A DNA stretch of 64,000 bases. It comes from Trichomonas vaginalis G3. Its lineage: Eukaryota; Parabasalia; Trichomonadida; Trichomonadidae. A program made the translations under genes and the position numbers. The first letter of the stretch is position 1; every line of letters begins with the position of its first letter. Location: assembly GCF_026262505.1 (NCBI RefSeq), contig NC_067207.1, positions 20,056,082 to 20,120,081 of the forward strand. The letters run 5' to 3'. Of the stretch, positions 40,531-49,377 are shown one piece after another. The notes beneath the pieces are model-generated. The model was not told the DNA's origin, did not search any database, and was given only the letters and a program-made list of their open reading frames with translations.

Positions 40531-41910
40531 ATGGATACGAGTAAAGGTATTTCTAATGTCCGAATGCTTGCAAATCTAAAAATTTTTATTTCGATGGATT
40601 TTCAACAAACAGCTGTCAAAATTCCTTGTTGTATATGTGGAATAATGATTGAACCAAATCCTAATAATATGTGTGTTGAATGCTTCAGGAGGCGTCTAAA
40701 TCAAAAGGAAGGCGTTCCTGAACAATTAGAGATAAATTATTGCAGAGACTGTGGTAGATACCAAGAATCTCTGACGCATTGGGTTAATGCTGAACTTGAG
40801 TCGAAAGAATTACTTCAAATTTGCATTAAAAAATTTTCACCAAATCTCAAAATCAGAGACGCTAAGTTTCTTTGGACAGAACCTCACTCCAAAAGATTAC
40901 GTGTTCAAGTTACTGTAGATCGCGAAGATTTTAGTGGAACAATTCTTCGCCAATCTACAATTGTCACTTATATTGTTAAAACAGTTCAATGTAAAACATG
41001 CCAAGAGCTAGCTACACATAGAGATCATTGGAAAGCAATTGTTCAATTACGTCAGCATTCTGATTCTAAGCGTTCAATGTTTTGGATTGAACAAATGATT
41101 ATAAACAACGAAGCCGCAAAAGAAACCTCTGCGATAGAAAGACGTCCTGATGGATTAGATTTCCAATTTAACGATAATAGCGATGCAAAGAAATTCATTT
41201 CATTTATCAAATCAATTATTCCAGTTTCCGTTAAGAACTCCGATACAGTTAAAGGACAAGACTTAGTTAATATGTCTTATGATATTAGATACTCATATTC
41301 TCTTACGATTCCTTCGATATCAAGAGAAGATTTAGTTTTACTTCCTAAGAAGATATTCGAATCCACAGGTAGACAATCGCGCTTATGTCTTGTCTCAAAG
41401 ATGGGCAGGCAAATTCATTTTGTCAATCCCCTTACTGGCCATAATTTTGTTCTTGACTCCAAGTCGATATTTTCCAACTCAATCGATCCTCTTATCTCTC
41501 ATGATCGTCTTACGAGGTTTGTTGTCCTCTCAAAAGACGAAATTTCCAAAAATGGTGATTTCACATTGGCCGATTTTGAACTTACAGACGAAGAAACATA
41601 CGGAGACAGAATAGTTGTTCGAAGCCATCTAGGAAATACCATTGAAATCGGCAACGTTGTCAATTGCTACGATCTTCGTTCGGAAAGCTTCACAGACGAG
41701 GCTGAGAAACAGATTAAGAAGATTGATTTCGAGAGAGTCATCATTGTCAACAAAGCGAGAGACGAAAAGAAGAATTCTCGTAATAAAAAAGTTCTTACTC
41801 TCGCTCCAACAACAAAAGAAGACGACAGAGCACTTGAACAGTTTCTGGATGAAATGGAAGATGATCCACAGTTGGTTAGTAAGATTAATACAGTAGAAAA
41901 TGATGATTAA
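40531..41910 (+). CDS. NMD3: 60S ribosomal export protein NMD3
   Basis: NMD3 binds late pre-60S ribosomal subunits and, through its nuclear export signal, recruits the CRM1 exportin. The N-terminal zinc region is visible as four cysteine pairs: CCICG, MCVEC, YCRDCGRYQ and VQCKTC, followed by LATHRDHWKAIVQLRQH, a signature of the family. The central part (LDFQFNDNSDAKKFISFI, VPVSVKNSDTVKGQD) and the later LTDEETYGDR block also fit. The C-terminus is acidic (DEMEDDPQLV), where export signals usually lie. The frame opens at 40531, but the family alignment begins at MDFQQTAVKIPCCICG, so the ATG at 40594 is the more likely start (438 residues). It appears single copy and intact. Confidence 0.92.
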   Translation: MDTSKGISNVRMLANLKIFISMDFQQTAVKIPCCICGIMIEPNPNNMCVECFRRRLNQKEGVPEQLEINYCRDCGRYQESLTHWVNAELESKELLQICIKKFSPNLKIRDAKFLWTEPHSKRLRVQVTVDREDFSGTILRQSTIVTYIVKTVQCKTCQELATHRDHWKAIVQLRQHSDSKRSMFWIEQMIINNEAAKETSAIERRPDGLDFQFNDNSDAKKFISFIKSIIPVSVKNSDTVKGQDLVNMSYDIRYSYSLTIPSISREDLVLLPKKIFESTGRQSRLCLVSKMGRQIHFVNPLTGHNFVLDSKSIFSNSIDPLISHDRLTRFVVLSKDEISKNGDFTLADFELTDEETYGDRIVVRSHLGNTIEIGNVVNCYDLRSESFTDEAEKQIKKIDFERVIIVNKARDEKKNSRNKKVLTLAPTTKEDDRALEQFLDEMEDDPQLVSKINTVENDD

Positions 41911-42127
41911 AAAAAATTATATTAAATTTGTATGTAAATAAATAAAACATATCTTAAAATATCCAATTTATTAAACAAACAACGCATATATAATTTCAAA
42001 TCAAATCGTAATTGATTATATTCTAAAATTATGAGATTTCAAATTAATTTGGATTTTGATAAAATATAAAGTCTGTCCAATGTGTTTGAAAAAGTTTTGC
42101 AGATCGCACAAACAAAAATGAATAAAT

Positions 42128-43423
42128 TCATTTTCTATAATATTTTTTGGTCAAGGAATAAATACCGAAATTATAAAGATTTTCTGTAGATAGGATAGAT
42201 GAACAATTACCATTTTTGTTATTGAAACATTGTTGGAGAGTACAATTTCCGTGTCTAAGAACATATGAAGATGTGCAATTAAGACAAATACTACTATTTG
42301 TGCATTGCTTACAGAATTTTATACAGTTATCACATTGGTTACCATTTTTGTATGTAGAGAGAGGACATGTAGTTCTATCACATCTTCCGCCATAAAGCAA
42401 ATATGGAGATTTGCAGTTGCGGCAACTGTTGCCATCTGAACATTGTTCACGGTTTGTAATGCAGCTATCGCATACGTTGCTGTTGTTGTATGTAAAGGGA
42501 GGACATGTAGTTCTATCACATCTTCCGCCATAAAGCAAATATGAAGATTTGCAGCTGCGGCAACTGTTGCTATTTGAACATATTTTACAGTGTGCTATGC
42601 ATGCGTAGCACCTTCCACTATTATTATAATATGACTCCGGACAATTGGTTAAGCTACATCCATTATTATAAAGGACATGAGAAGAATCACATCTATTACA
42701 CGAAGAAGAACTATCACAGTCAATGCAATTAGTCATGCATAAATAATCGTATGTTAACTCAACATATCCATCACCTTGAAATAAATCATAATCACCACTT
42801 TTTATATCAATATTTCTGAAGAAATTTCCAGATGAATGACATGATGTTCCACTAACACCAATTTCTGAAAAACGATTTCCGCCGTTTTTAAATCCACCTT
42901 TACCTATCATACAACCACCTCCACCGCCAGATCCTTCTAGTGCCCATCCTGGATGATAAGAGTCAGGCGCATCTAAATATGCTGTATCACTCAACTCATC
43001 AAACAGAATTCCAGAAGTTTTTTTAATAAAATATGTGTTATTTCCTCCTCCATGGGCGCCGCGAAAATTTTCACTTGCTCCAGAACCACCTGCAGCAATC
43101 ATAAAATAATTTTCATCACTACGAAAAGTAGCTTTACTTGAACCACCACCATTGCCATAGCTTAAACTTGATGCTTTTCCTCCATCAGGATATCCTGCTG
43201 TAAGTGAAGTACCTTCTGTACCAGGCTTTAAATCATAATGCATTGTATTTATCACTTTGAATTGAGCAGTTACTTTTGATCCACAACCACCCGCATTACT
43301 AGGAAAACTTCTTCCTTGTGCTCCACGACATTCAACTTGATATTGACCTGGACTTAATGTTCCACTTTTATCAATACCATTTTCTGCTTTTACAACAAGA
43401 TTACTGTAGAAAAGAATATACAT
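42128..43423 (-). CDS. Glycine-rich (ALK-like) and furin-like cysteine-rich protein
   Basis: This 431-residue protein has two parts. Residues about 20-225 form a glycine-rich domain like that of ALK/LTK ectodomains (ECRGAQG, GGCGSKV, FMIAAGGSGAS, GGGGCMIGKGG, DGYVELTY). Residues about 235-410 are furin-like cysteine repeats of C-x-x-C spacing; two repeat units (each with LLYGGRCDRTTCP) are almost identical in DNA as well (about 42370-42430 and 42490-42550). The N-terminus (MYILFYSNLVVKAENG) is a short, weak signal-like sequence. No C-terminal membrane segment is visible, so it is secreted or truncated at the 3' end. An initiator-like TCATTTA abuts the ATG. Similar proteins in trichomonads are usually surface proteins; the ligand is unknown. 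Confidence 0.7.
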   Translation of the reverse strand: MYILFYSNLVVKAENGIDKSGTLSPGQYQVECRGAQGRSFPSNAGGCGSKVTAQFKVINTMHYDLKPGTEGTSLTAGYPDGGKASSLSYGNGGGSSKATFRSDENYFMIAAGGSGASENFRGAHGGGNNTYFIKKTSGILFDELSDTAYLDAPDSYHPGWALEGSGGGGGCMIGKGGFKNGGNRFSEIGVSGTSCHSSGNFFRNIDIKSGDYDLFQGDGYVELTYDYLCMTNCIDCDSSSSCNRCDSSHVLYNNGCSLTNCPESYYNNSGRCYACIAHCKICSNSNSCRSCKSSYLLYGGRCDRTTCPPFTYNNSNVCDSCITNREQCSDGNSCRNCKSPYLLYGGRCDRTTCPLSTYKNGNQCDNCIKFCKQCTNSSICLNCTSSYVLRHGNCTLQQCFNNKNGNCSSILSTENLYNFGIYSLTKKYYRK

Positions 43424-43430
43424 TAAATGA
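43424..43430 (-). promoter_or_regulatory. Inr-like TCATTTA abutting the start codon
   Basis: On the minus strand TCATTTA is followed directly by ATG at 43423. It matches the trichomonad initiator TCA-Y-W and would give a very short leader. Confidence 0.5.
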
Positions 43431-44258
43431 ATTGATTTTCAGAAGATCATAAAAATTTGAATAAAATTACGATAAATTATTTGATGGATAAAGAAGAATC
43501 CGGTATCACATTTATGGAGAATAATAATAAAAAATTATATGATGTTTACAATAGTATTCAGAAAAATAAATTTCAAAATATTCAATATGTTTAATCCAGG
43601 AAAATGAAATCTAATCTTTTAAAATGTCAAAACTCTAACATCATATAAAATTTGATAAAATTCGATATCGTTGAGATAAAGCAAAAATTGAGTATATCAA
43701 ACAAACACATCTCAATCATTCAGATGAATTGAAAATTAAATTTGTATTTTTATTTAATTTTATTTTTCAAAATATTGTTGGTAGTGTTTACTCCGATTTT
43801 ATTTCAAAAATCATAAATTTTTTTACACCGAAATTGAGTCGAGGATTATTTTTATGTAATATAACTGAAAGGTTTACATGCAAAGAATATGATTTCAAGT
43901 TAATGCTATTTTGAATGCCTTCAAAAATTGATTAAATAAATTTTGTATACTTTTATTACTGGGACTTTATCGCTCTAAAAGTATATGAAATCAAAATTAT
44001 CTTAATAATAATTACAAGATACATTTGAATCAACAATAATCGTAGAATGGAAAATTTGAATAAGTTAAAAGTTCTGAAAAATTGAATTTAAAAAAATATA
44101 AATTTAAAATAATAAGTTAAAAGTTCTGTATCTTTTATTCAAACTGAAACGTTGATTTAATTTAAACTATGTTATCTTTGCGAGATGATATGTTGACGAG
44201 AATAAAGCATGATTTCATGAAATTTGATGTTAATGACAATATTTAATCTTTTTTTTTA
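43431..44258. other. Intergenic, no gene seen
   Basis: About 0.83 kb of AT-rich sequence. A 61-codon frame at 43729 has no domain and a phenylalanine-rich composition typical of chance frames here. Confidence 0.45.
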
Positions 44259-44662
44259 TTAAAGTAGATCGGAAATAAATATTATGTTTATCGTTATAAT
44301 AAGCAAGTCAAAGTGCAATGTATTTCGGAAAATAACTAAATAAGTTTTCATTTCAAAATTGCATGAGAGTTTGTTTGAATGCATTTCAATTCTATCTGTA
44401 ATTATTACATTATTAATGTTAATAGGATTCTCTGTAGAAATATAACACTTTCTGATATGAATTTTATCATTTTCTGTCAAACAAAAGAAAAAATACTTTG
44501 GTAATGAATTATTAATAAAACAGCAGTAATTGAATAAGAAAGATGAATTTCGTGCGTAAATTAAATATTTTTCATCAGAATTATTCAAAAAATTTGTCGA
44601 AATTATTTCAAACTCAAAAGGAGAATCAAAGCATGCAATAGGTGCGTAGTCATCTTTAGAAG
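44259..44662 (-). pseudogene. 3' remnant of a host gene cut at the element boundary
   Basis: A minus-strand frame is open from the edge of the poly-A tract (44662) to a stop at 44259, about 134 codons, with no ATG. It reads SSKDDYAPIACFDSPF, NNSDEKYLIYARNSS and IHIRKCYISTENPININNV. These short polar strands with N-N-S and I-x-I-x-x-C pieces look like a beta-helix surface protein. Its 5' part would lie where the Maverick-type element now begins, so the simplest reading is that the element landed in this gene. The family is unknown. Confidence 0.5.
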
Positions 44663-44762
<100 letters not shown>

Positions 44763-44766
44763 TAGT

Positions 44767-44799
44767 GGGGCTTCCAGGCACTTCGTGCCTTCTAGCCCC
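44767..44799. repeat. GC-rich terminal hairpin
   Basis: GGGGCT, TCC, AGGCAC, TTC, GTGCCT, TCT, AGCCCC: a perfect two-step stem with a TTC loop and a 3x3 internal loop, six bases from the poly-A tract. It is very GC-rich for this region. It may mark the element terminus or act in transcript ending. Confidence 0.8.
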
Positions 44800-44899
44800 G
44801 AAGATGTTTAGTATAAATGAAGTTTTTATTCGGAAAATTGTTAGTCTTCTTGGTCGAAAACATTATATAATGTTTCACTTTTCACAAATTATATATTTT

Positions 44900-45690
44900 C
44901 ATGTTTTGTCAAGACTTCTTCTTCGTAAATGTTTTGTCAAGACTTCTTCGTAAATGTTTTGTCAAGACTTCTTCTTCGTAAATGTTTTGTCAAGACTTCT
45001 TCGTAAATGTTTTGTCAAGACTTCTTCTTCGTAAATGTTTTGTCAAGACTTCTTCGTAAAGACTTTGTCAAGATTTCATCGTAAAGACTTTGTCAAGATT
45101 TCATCGTAAAGACTTTGTCAAAACTTCATCGTAAAGACTTTGTCAAAACTTCTTCTTCGTAAATGTTTTGTCAAGACTTCTTCGTAAAATCAGACAAAAA
45201 TATATTTTAGGTGAAGAGGTGAGATTTCACCTGTTTTTTCACCTAATTTTTCCCTCTTGAATTTTACACCAAAAATATATTTTAGGTGAAGAGGTGAGAT
45301 TTCACCTGTTTTTTCACCTAATTTTTCACCCTCTTGAATTTTCATGAAATTTACACCAAAAATATACTACTAGGGTCATTTACGAAGAAATCTCAACAAA
45401 GTCTTTACGATGAAATCTTGACAAAGTCTTTACGAAGAAATCTCAACAAAGTCTTTACGAAGAAATCTTGACAAAACATAGACAAGAAAGTTCATGAGAA
45501 ATTAGATGAAGAAGTCTTAACAAAGTCTTTACGAAGAAATTCATGAAAATTCAAGAGGTGAGAAATGAGGTGAAAAAAGAGGTGAAATCTCACCTCTTCA
45601 CCTAAAATATATTTTTGGGTCATTTACGAAGAAATCTCAACAAAGTCTTTACGAAGAAATCTCAACAAAACATCTGTCAAAAACCGCTTT
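44900..45690. repeat. Sub-terminal repeat region of the element
   Basis: From about 44900 to 45190, units such as GTTTTGTCAAGACTTCTTC plus GTAAAT repeat with 25-28 bp periods. From about 45375 to 45690 the same words occur in the opposite orientation (ACGAAGAAATCTCAACAAAG). Between them the block AGGTGAAGAGGTGAGATTTC is present twice (about 45220 and 45290) and again inverted near 45570-45605. The whole is an imperfect inverted repeat with a folded centre. Bases 45480-45515 also match 54119-54154 inside a KilA-N gene almost perfectly. No coding frame is supported. Confidence 0.75.
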
Positions 45691-45733
45691 TCTGTCACTT
45701 TTCAGGTAAAAACATTTTTATTATATATATAAA

Positions 45734-46552
45734 ATGAATTTTACAAAACCACCGTTACCCTTCTTTGGAAATAAGAGTAGATGTAAAGATATTCTATTGA
45801 GAGAACTTAAGAAACTACCGAATGGTCTAACATTTGTAGACTTGTTCGGTGGAAGTTTCTATATATCTCATTTGTGCCATACAATATTTCCTGACTCAAA
45901 GATTATATGCAATGACTTCGACAACTATATGAACCGTCTCAAACATATACCAGACACAAACAAAATATTGAAAGAGTTAAAAGAAAAGATACCTATAGGT
46001 AAGATGGAACGTATACCATTAGATAAGAAAAATACTGTCAGAGAGGTTTTGAAAAAAGCAGAATATATAGACTGGGATAGTATATCTGCTAGACTATTAT
46101 ATAGTGGTGCTATAAGAGTTCATGACATTGAAACACTTATGTCAAAAGTTTTATATCTTAACTATACAAATGTTTTCAAAGAGAACATAGAAAAATATAT
46201 TGAGGGTATAGAGTTTGTGAGATGTCATTGGACAGAGTTGTATGAAAAATATAAAGACAAGGAAAATGTTTTCTTTATAGTGGACCCGCCGTTCTATAAC
46301 ACATGGGATTTTCAATACCAAGTAGACTGGACTTTGAGAGACTCTTTAGAAACTTTAGACGTTTTACATAACCATCCATGCTTTTACTTTACATCCGATA
46401 AAAGTGGTTTGGAAAGTGTCATGAGATGGTTAGAGGACATACATGACTATGAGTTTAGATACGATAAGATAGAATATGAGAGAGGTCCTATAAACCGGAA
46501 AAAGTGTCATAACAAAGAAATTTTACTAGTAAGTAAATGTGGTTTGAAATAG
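45734..46552 (+). CDS. DNA adenine-N6 methyltransferase (D12/Dam class), in Maverick
   Basis: This 272-residue protein has the motifs of class D12 adenine methylases. The N-terminal SAM motif is PFFGNKSRCKDIL (about 8-20), followed by FVDLFGGSFYISHL (about 34-47), the NDFD motif (about 60-63) and the catalytic DPPF version of DPPY in FFIVDPPFYNTW (about 181-192). It should transfer a methyl group to the N6 of adenine in DNA; the target site is not predictable. It is the leftmost gene of the element, next to the terminal repeats. Trichomonas DNA is rich in 6mA and related methylases have been linked to Mavericks in that genome, which fits. The ATG is preceded by ATTTTTATTATATATATAAA, the element's typical leader. 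Confidence 0.88.
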   Translation: MNFTKPPLPFFGNKSRCKDILLRELKKLPNGLTFVDLFGGSFYISHLCHTIFPDSKIICNDFDNYMNRLKHIPDTNKILKELKEKIPIGKMERIPLDKKNTVREVLKKAEYIDWDSISARLLYSGAIRVHDIETLMSKVLYLNYTNVFKENIEKYIEGIEFVRCHWTELYEKYKDKENVFFIVDPPFYNTWDFQYQVDWTLRDSLETLDVLHNHPCFYFTSDKSGLESVMRWLEDIHDYEFRYDKIEYERGPINRKKCHNKEILLVSKCGLK

Positions 46553-46668
46553 GACTACTTGTTTTAGGTTTTTTCCATTGTGTCATTTACTTATTTGACG
46601 TGGCAGAAAGATATAGAGAATATGAAGATGAACCAATGCCTGCAAATGTCCAGTATATGTACTCGTAA
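46537..46668 (+). CDS. Small single-span membrane protein, in Maverick
   Basis: This 43-residue frame overlaps the last codons of the methylase gene in another frame. It begins MWFEIGLLVLGFFHCVIYLF, one membrane segment, then a charged tail (ERYREYEDEP). It ends 23 bases before the next gene. No family was recognised. The overlap and clean layout suggest a real gene, but the size makes this uncertain. Confidence 0.45.
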   Translation: MWFEIGLLVLGFFHCVIYLFDVAERYREYEDEPMPANVQYMYS

Positions 46669-46691
46669 GAGATATTTTTATCTAATATTAA

Positions 46692-47054
46692 ATGGACGCA
46701 CAGAACTTAGCAAATGCACAGCAACCTGGACAACCAAACCCAGAGAATATTCCAAATGAAGTTAGAATACAAACTGCAATGGCAAACTATGGTCAAGTGC
46801 CAACAGATGTACAAATGCAAACTGCCATGTCAAATGACGCTGCGTTAGGTTTGCCACCATGGTATGCAAATATGAGATGGAAAGAGTTTTATACAAACCC
46901 TGAAGTGGGATATAAACAACTCTATGCAGATGACGCGAACACAGGAGTTGACCCAGAGTATGTTTTCTACCAGAGGAGAAATAGAATGTATGAGCTCCAG
47001 TTAAAAAATGCTATGGAACTCAGAAGGAAACGTAAGAGACTAGGCGGACATTAG
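46692..47054 (+). CDS. Hypothetical small Maverick protein, basic C-terminus
   Basis: This 120-residue protein is not recognised. It has an Asn/Gln/Pro-rich start and two similar pieces (PNEVRIQTAMANYGQVP and PTDVQMQTAMSN), then LPPWYANMRWKEFYTNPEVG and a C-terminus rich in Arg/Lys (ELRRKRKRLGG). The basic end could bind DNA or act as a packaging or nuclear signal. It sits between the membrane protein and the pVI-like gene, all on the plus strand, and has the leader TATTTTTATCTAATATTAA. Confidence 0.55.
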   Translation: MDAQNLANAQQPGQPNPENIPNEVRIQTAMANYGQVPTDVQMQTAMSNDAALGLPPWYANMRWKEFYTNPEVGYKQLYADDANTGVDPEYVFYQRRNRMYELQLKNAMELRRKRKRLGGH

Positions 47055-47072
47055 ATTTTTACATATAGTAAA

Positions 47073-47315
47073 ATGGGTTTCTTTGGAAGAATAGGAAACT
47101 TCTTTCGAAATGTTGGAAGAGGTATATGGAATGGAATAAAATCTGTCGGAAGAGGAATTTGGAACGGAGTCAAAAATATTGGTAAAAGAGTAGGTCAGTT
47201 CGTTGGTATTATACCTAAAGACCCTGAACCAGAAGAACAAGCTCCTGTTATACAACAGCCTGAACCTGCACCACAGTCTAGTTGGCAACCAAATCCAACA
47301 CCTCAACCGTATTAA
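47073..47315 (+). CDS. Small amphipathic protein, pVI-like, in Maverick
   Basis: This 80-residue protein starts MGFFGRIGNFFRNVGRGIWN and repeats the G-x-G-I-W-N-G-x-K pattern (GRGIWNGIKSVGRGIWNGVK). This makes an amphipathic helix like the membrane-lytic N-terminus of adenovirus protein VI. The rest is rich in Pro, Gln and Glu (PEPEEQAPV). By analogy it may help the particle cross membranes; that is inference from composition only. The protein at 50350 has a similar design. Confidence 0.5.
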   Translation: MGFFGRIGNFFRNVGRGIWNGIKSVGRGIWNGVKNIGKRVGQFVGIIPKDPEPEEQAPVIQQPEPAPQSSWQPNPTPQPY

Positions 47316-47317
47316 AA

Positions 47318-48166
47318 TTATATTTTTACCGTTCGATAGTAGTTGTATATGAAACTAAGTTCTAAGTAAAACGCATGGTATAATGGAATTATTCTTTTTC
47401 TTCCATCTGTAGTAAACCATACTTGAAAGTCTGAAATACTTCCACTTGGTGGTTCGTATAACTTTGTAGGTTTTTCGTAAAAGTCATTTGCCAAGCATAA
47501 GAAAGAGTTTTGGGCGCCAGAAAATGAAGCATGAACAATAATAGCATCTTGGTCGAAAACATTTTCATATGTTCCATTAGGGTTTTCGACTTCATAAAAG
47601 TCTGGGTGTACTGGATATGCTGCAGGCTGATTTAACATCCTCATAAATCTATACCATGCCAAGTTGTTATATTTTGTAGAAATATAAACGTTTTCTCCAA
47701 GGTCTTCTATTCTATTGATTTTAACAGTTGCATTTTTCCTGTCATAAATAATATCGAGATGGTACTCTCCTTCGTCAATGTTATACTGGTTTGCATATTC
47801 GAGATAGATATCGTTTATTTTTTCTTGAAAAGCTTGAAGAGTTGTTTCTAAGTTTACAAGCAAATTCACTTGTAAAAGTTTTCCCTGTTCAAATTTCTCA
47901 TACGTATGTTTTTCTTTGTTATAGTATCGAATTTCAAAAGCGACCGTAAATGGGAAACCATGTATGGCTTCTGAAATGAACTTCATTCTACGAAAGCCAA
48001 TAGCTTTTGTGACGGATGGGTCTCTTAGCCATCTTAGTGGGTAGTCAAAACGATAGCCTTCATGCTTTACGGTCTCTGTCTCAAACTTTTGACCGACATT
48101 AGTAAAAAGTTCATCTAATGGTTTAGTTGTAGCAACTCTTGAATTTTCTTTTTCTATTGAAAGCAT
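47318..48166 (-). CDS. Penton-like/minor capsid candidate, paralog 1, in Maverick
   Basis: This 282-residue protein is paralogous to 52342-53202. Shared blocks are TKPLDELFTNVGQ, YRFDYPLRWLRDPS, KAIGFRRM, VHASFSGAQNSFLCLANDFY and SDFQVWFTTDGRKRIIPLYH. Its length and beta-rich look fit a single-jelly-roll minor capsid (penton) protein, but I have no direct motif, so the call is tentative. It is convergent with the pVI-like gene, with two bases between the stops. Confidence 0.4.
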   Translation of the reverse strand: MLSIEKENSRVATTKPLDELFTNVGQKFETETVKHEGYRFDYPLRWLRDPSVTKAIGFRRMKFISEAIHGFPFTVAFEIRYYNKEKHTYEKFEQGKLLQVNLLVNLETTLQAFQEKINDIYLEYANQYNIDEGEYHLDIIYDRKNATVKINRIEDLGENVYISTKYNNLAWYRFMRMLNQPAAYPVHPDFYEVENPNGTYENVFDQDAIIVHASFSGAQNSFLCLANDFYEKPTKLYEPPSGSISDFQVWFTTDGRKRIIPLYHAFYLELSFIYNYYRTVKI

Positions 48167-48237
48167 ATTTTATCTAGAATAAAAATGTCGAAAGAAACAG
48201 CGTCTATGAGAGAAATACAACACAACGACAACTCATT

Positions 48238-48642
48238 TTGCAAGCTCTAAATAAGAACACAACAAACTTTTCAAACTATTCTAAGATATCTGAGTCATTG
48301 AAAGAAGGAAACTTAAAACTGACATTAAACCCAATGACAGATGAGTTTCTATTTCAAGACAGTAAGAACCATACTGTTTGTATAAATCCAACAAAAAGAA
48401 CTTTAAACGAGAAACCTATAGATGAACTTCTTTTGAAAGCAGATATTGACAACAAAGCTGACAAAGAGTATGTTGACGATGAGTTAGCACGTGTGGCTAG
48501 TGCGTTAGTGAAGAAGGCAGATAAGGAATATGTGGATGAAAAGGATGAAAAAATTAAAGAAAGGGTTGAATGGTATAATGAACGGACAACAAAGAGAGAG
48601 AAGAGCCAATACAGGGTGGGTTTCAGGATGTTTAGACCTTAA
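48238..48642 (+). CDS. Fibre-like coiled-coil protein, in Maverick
   Basis: This frame encodes repeats of A-D-K-E-Y-V-D-D/E and KKADKEYVDEKDEKI, typical of trimeric fibre shafts in phage tail proteins. The start codon is uncertain. It lies directly upstream of a second fibre-like frame (48703-49377), and the fibre gene region may not be whole. Confidence 0.4.
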   Translation: MQALNKNTTNFSNYSKISESLKEGNLKLTLNPMTDEFLFQDSKNHTVCINPTKRTLNEKPIDELLLKADIDNKADKEYVDDELARVASALVKKADKEYVDEKDEKIKERVEWYNERTTKREKSQYRVGFRMFRP

Positions 48643-48702
48643 AGCTGACAAAGAAACTGTAGATATGTTGACACAACGGTTTCAAGTCATACCAGAGGTT
48701 TA

Positions 48703-49377
48703 ATGGAAGATGGACAACAGTTGAAAGAGCTTGAGAAAGGTGTTACAGAGTTAAGGAATACAAAAGCAGACTCGACATGGATAAAAGGATATGTAGATGC
48801 AACAAAAGAACGTATTTTCGCATGGACAGAAGGAACATACCCACAAAAATATCATAGACATAGCATCTCTGACGTAAATGAACTTGAAGAAAAGTTATAT
48901 AAAAAAGCAGACAAAACAGAGCTTCAAACGTTAAAGACAGAAATACTTCAAACACTATATCCTATAGGTTCTATTTACACGTCAATGAACTCTACCAGAC
49001 CAGAAGTAGTACTTGGTTTTGGAACTTGGACTCAAATAGTCGACAGGTTTTTGTATTGTGCAAACTCTTCAAAGGAAACAGGTGGAAGTAAAACGATTTC
49101 AGGTGAAAACCTACCTGCACACAGTCACTACGTAGATTTAAGTACATCTCAAGCAGGTTGGCATAAGCATAGATATTGGGACTGGTCAGGAATGATAAAA
49201 GGTAAAGGATATGATGTTAAAGACAACGTTAAGTTTGCTATAGATTGTTACTGGAGTAACACTGAGGGAGGAGGAAACCATATACATCGCGTTTCAGGGT
49301 ATACGCAAACAACGGGACAAAGTAAAGACTACATGCCACCTTACATGACAGTTTACGCATGGTATAGAATTGCTTAG
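48703..49377 (+). CDS. Tail-fibre/collar-like protein, in Maverick
   Basis: This 224-residue protein has an N-terminal coiled part (VTELRNTKADSTWIKGYVDA). It ends in a phage collar/baseplate-type domain: LYPIGSIYTSMNSTRP, FGTWTQIVDRFLYC, ENLPAHSHYV, GGGNHIHRVSGYTQT and PPYMTVYAWYRIA. Such domains occur at the tips of phage fibres (T4 gp12/gp10 type) and bind receptors. In a Polinton it may form a host-recognition fibre or be a captured phage-like gene. It is convergent with the integrase gene, whose stop codon lies within four bases. Confidence 0.65.
   Translation: MEDGQQLKELEKGVTELRNTKADSTWIKGYVDATKERIFAWTEGTYPQKYHRHSISDVNELEEKLYKKADKTELQTLKTEILQTLYPIGSIYTSMNSTRPEVVLGFGTWTQIVDRFLYCANSSKETGGSKTISGENLPAHSHYVDLSTSQAGWHKHRYWDWSGMIKGKGYDVKDNVKFAIDCYWSNTEGGGNHIHRVSGYTQTTGQSKDYMPPYMTVYAWYRIA

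Noticed and set aside
44907-45190. CRISPR-like array of regularly spaced repeats
   Set aside because: Units are contiguous variants of one word with no unique spacers, in a eukaryotic element end.
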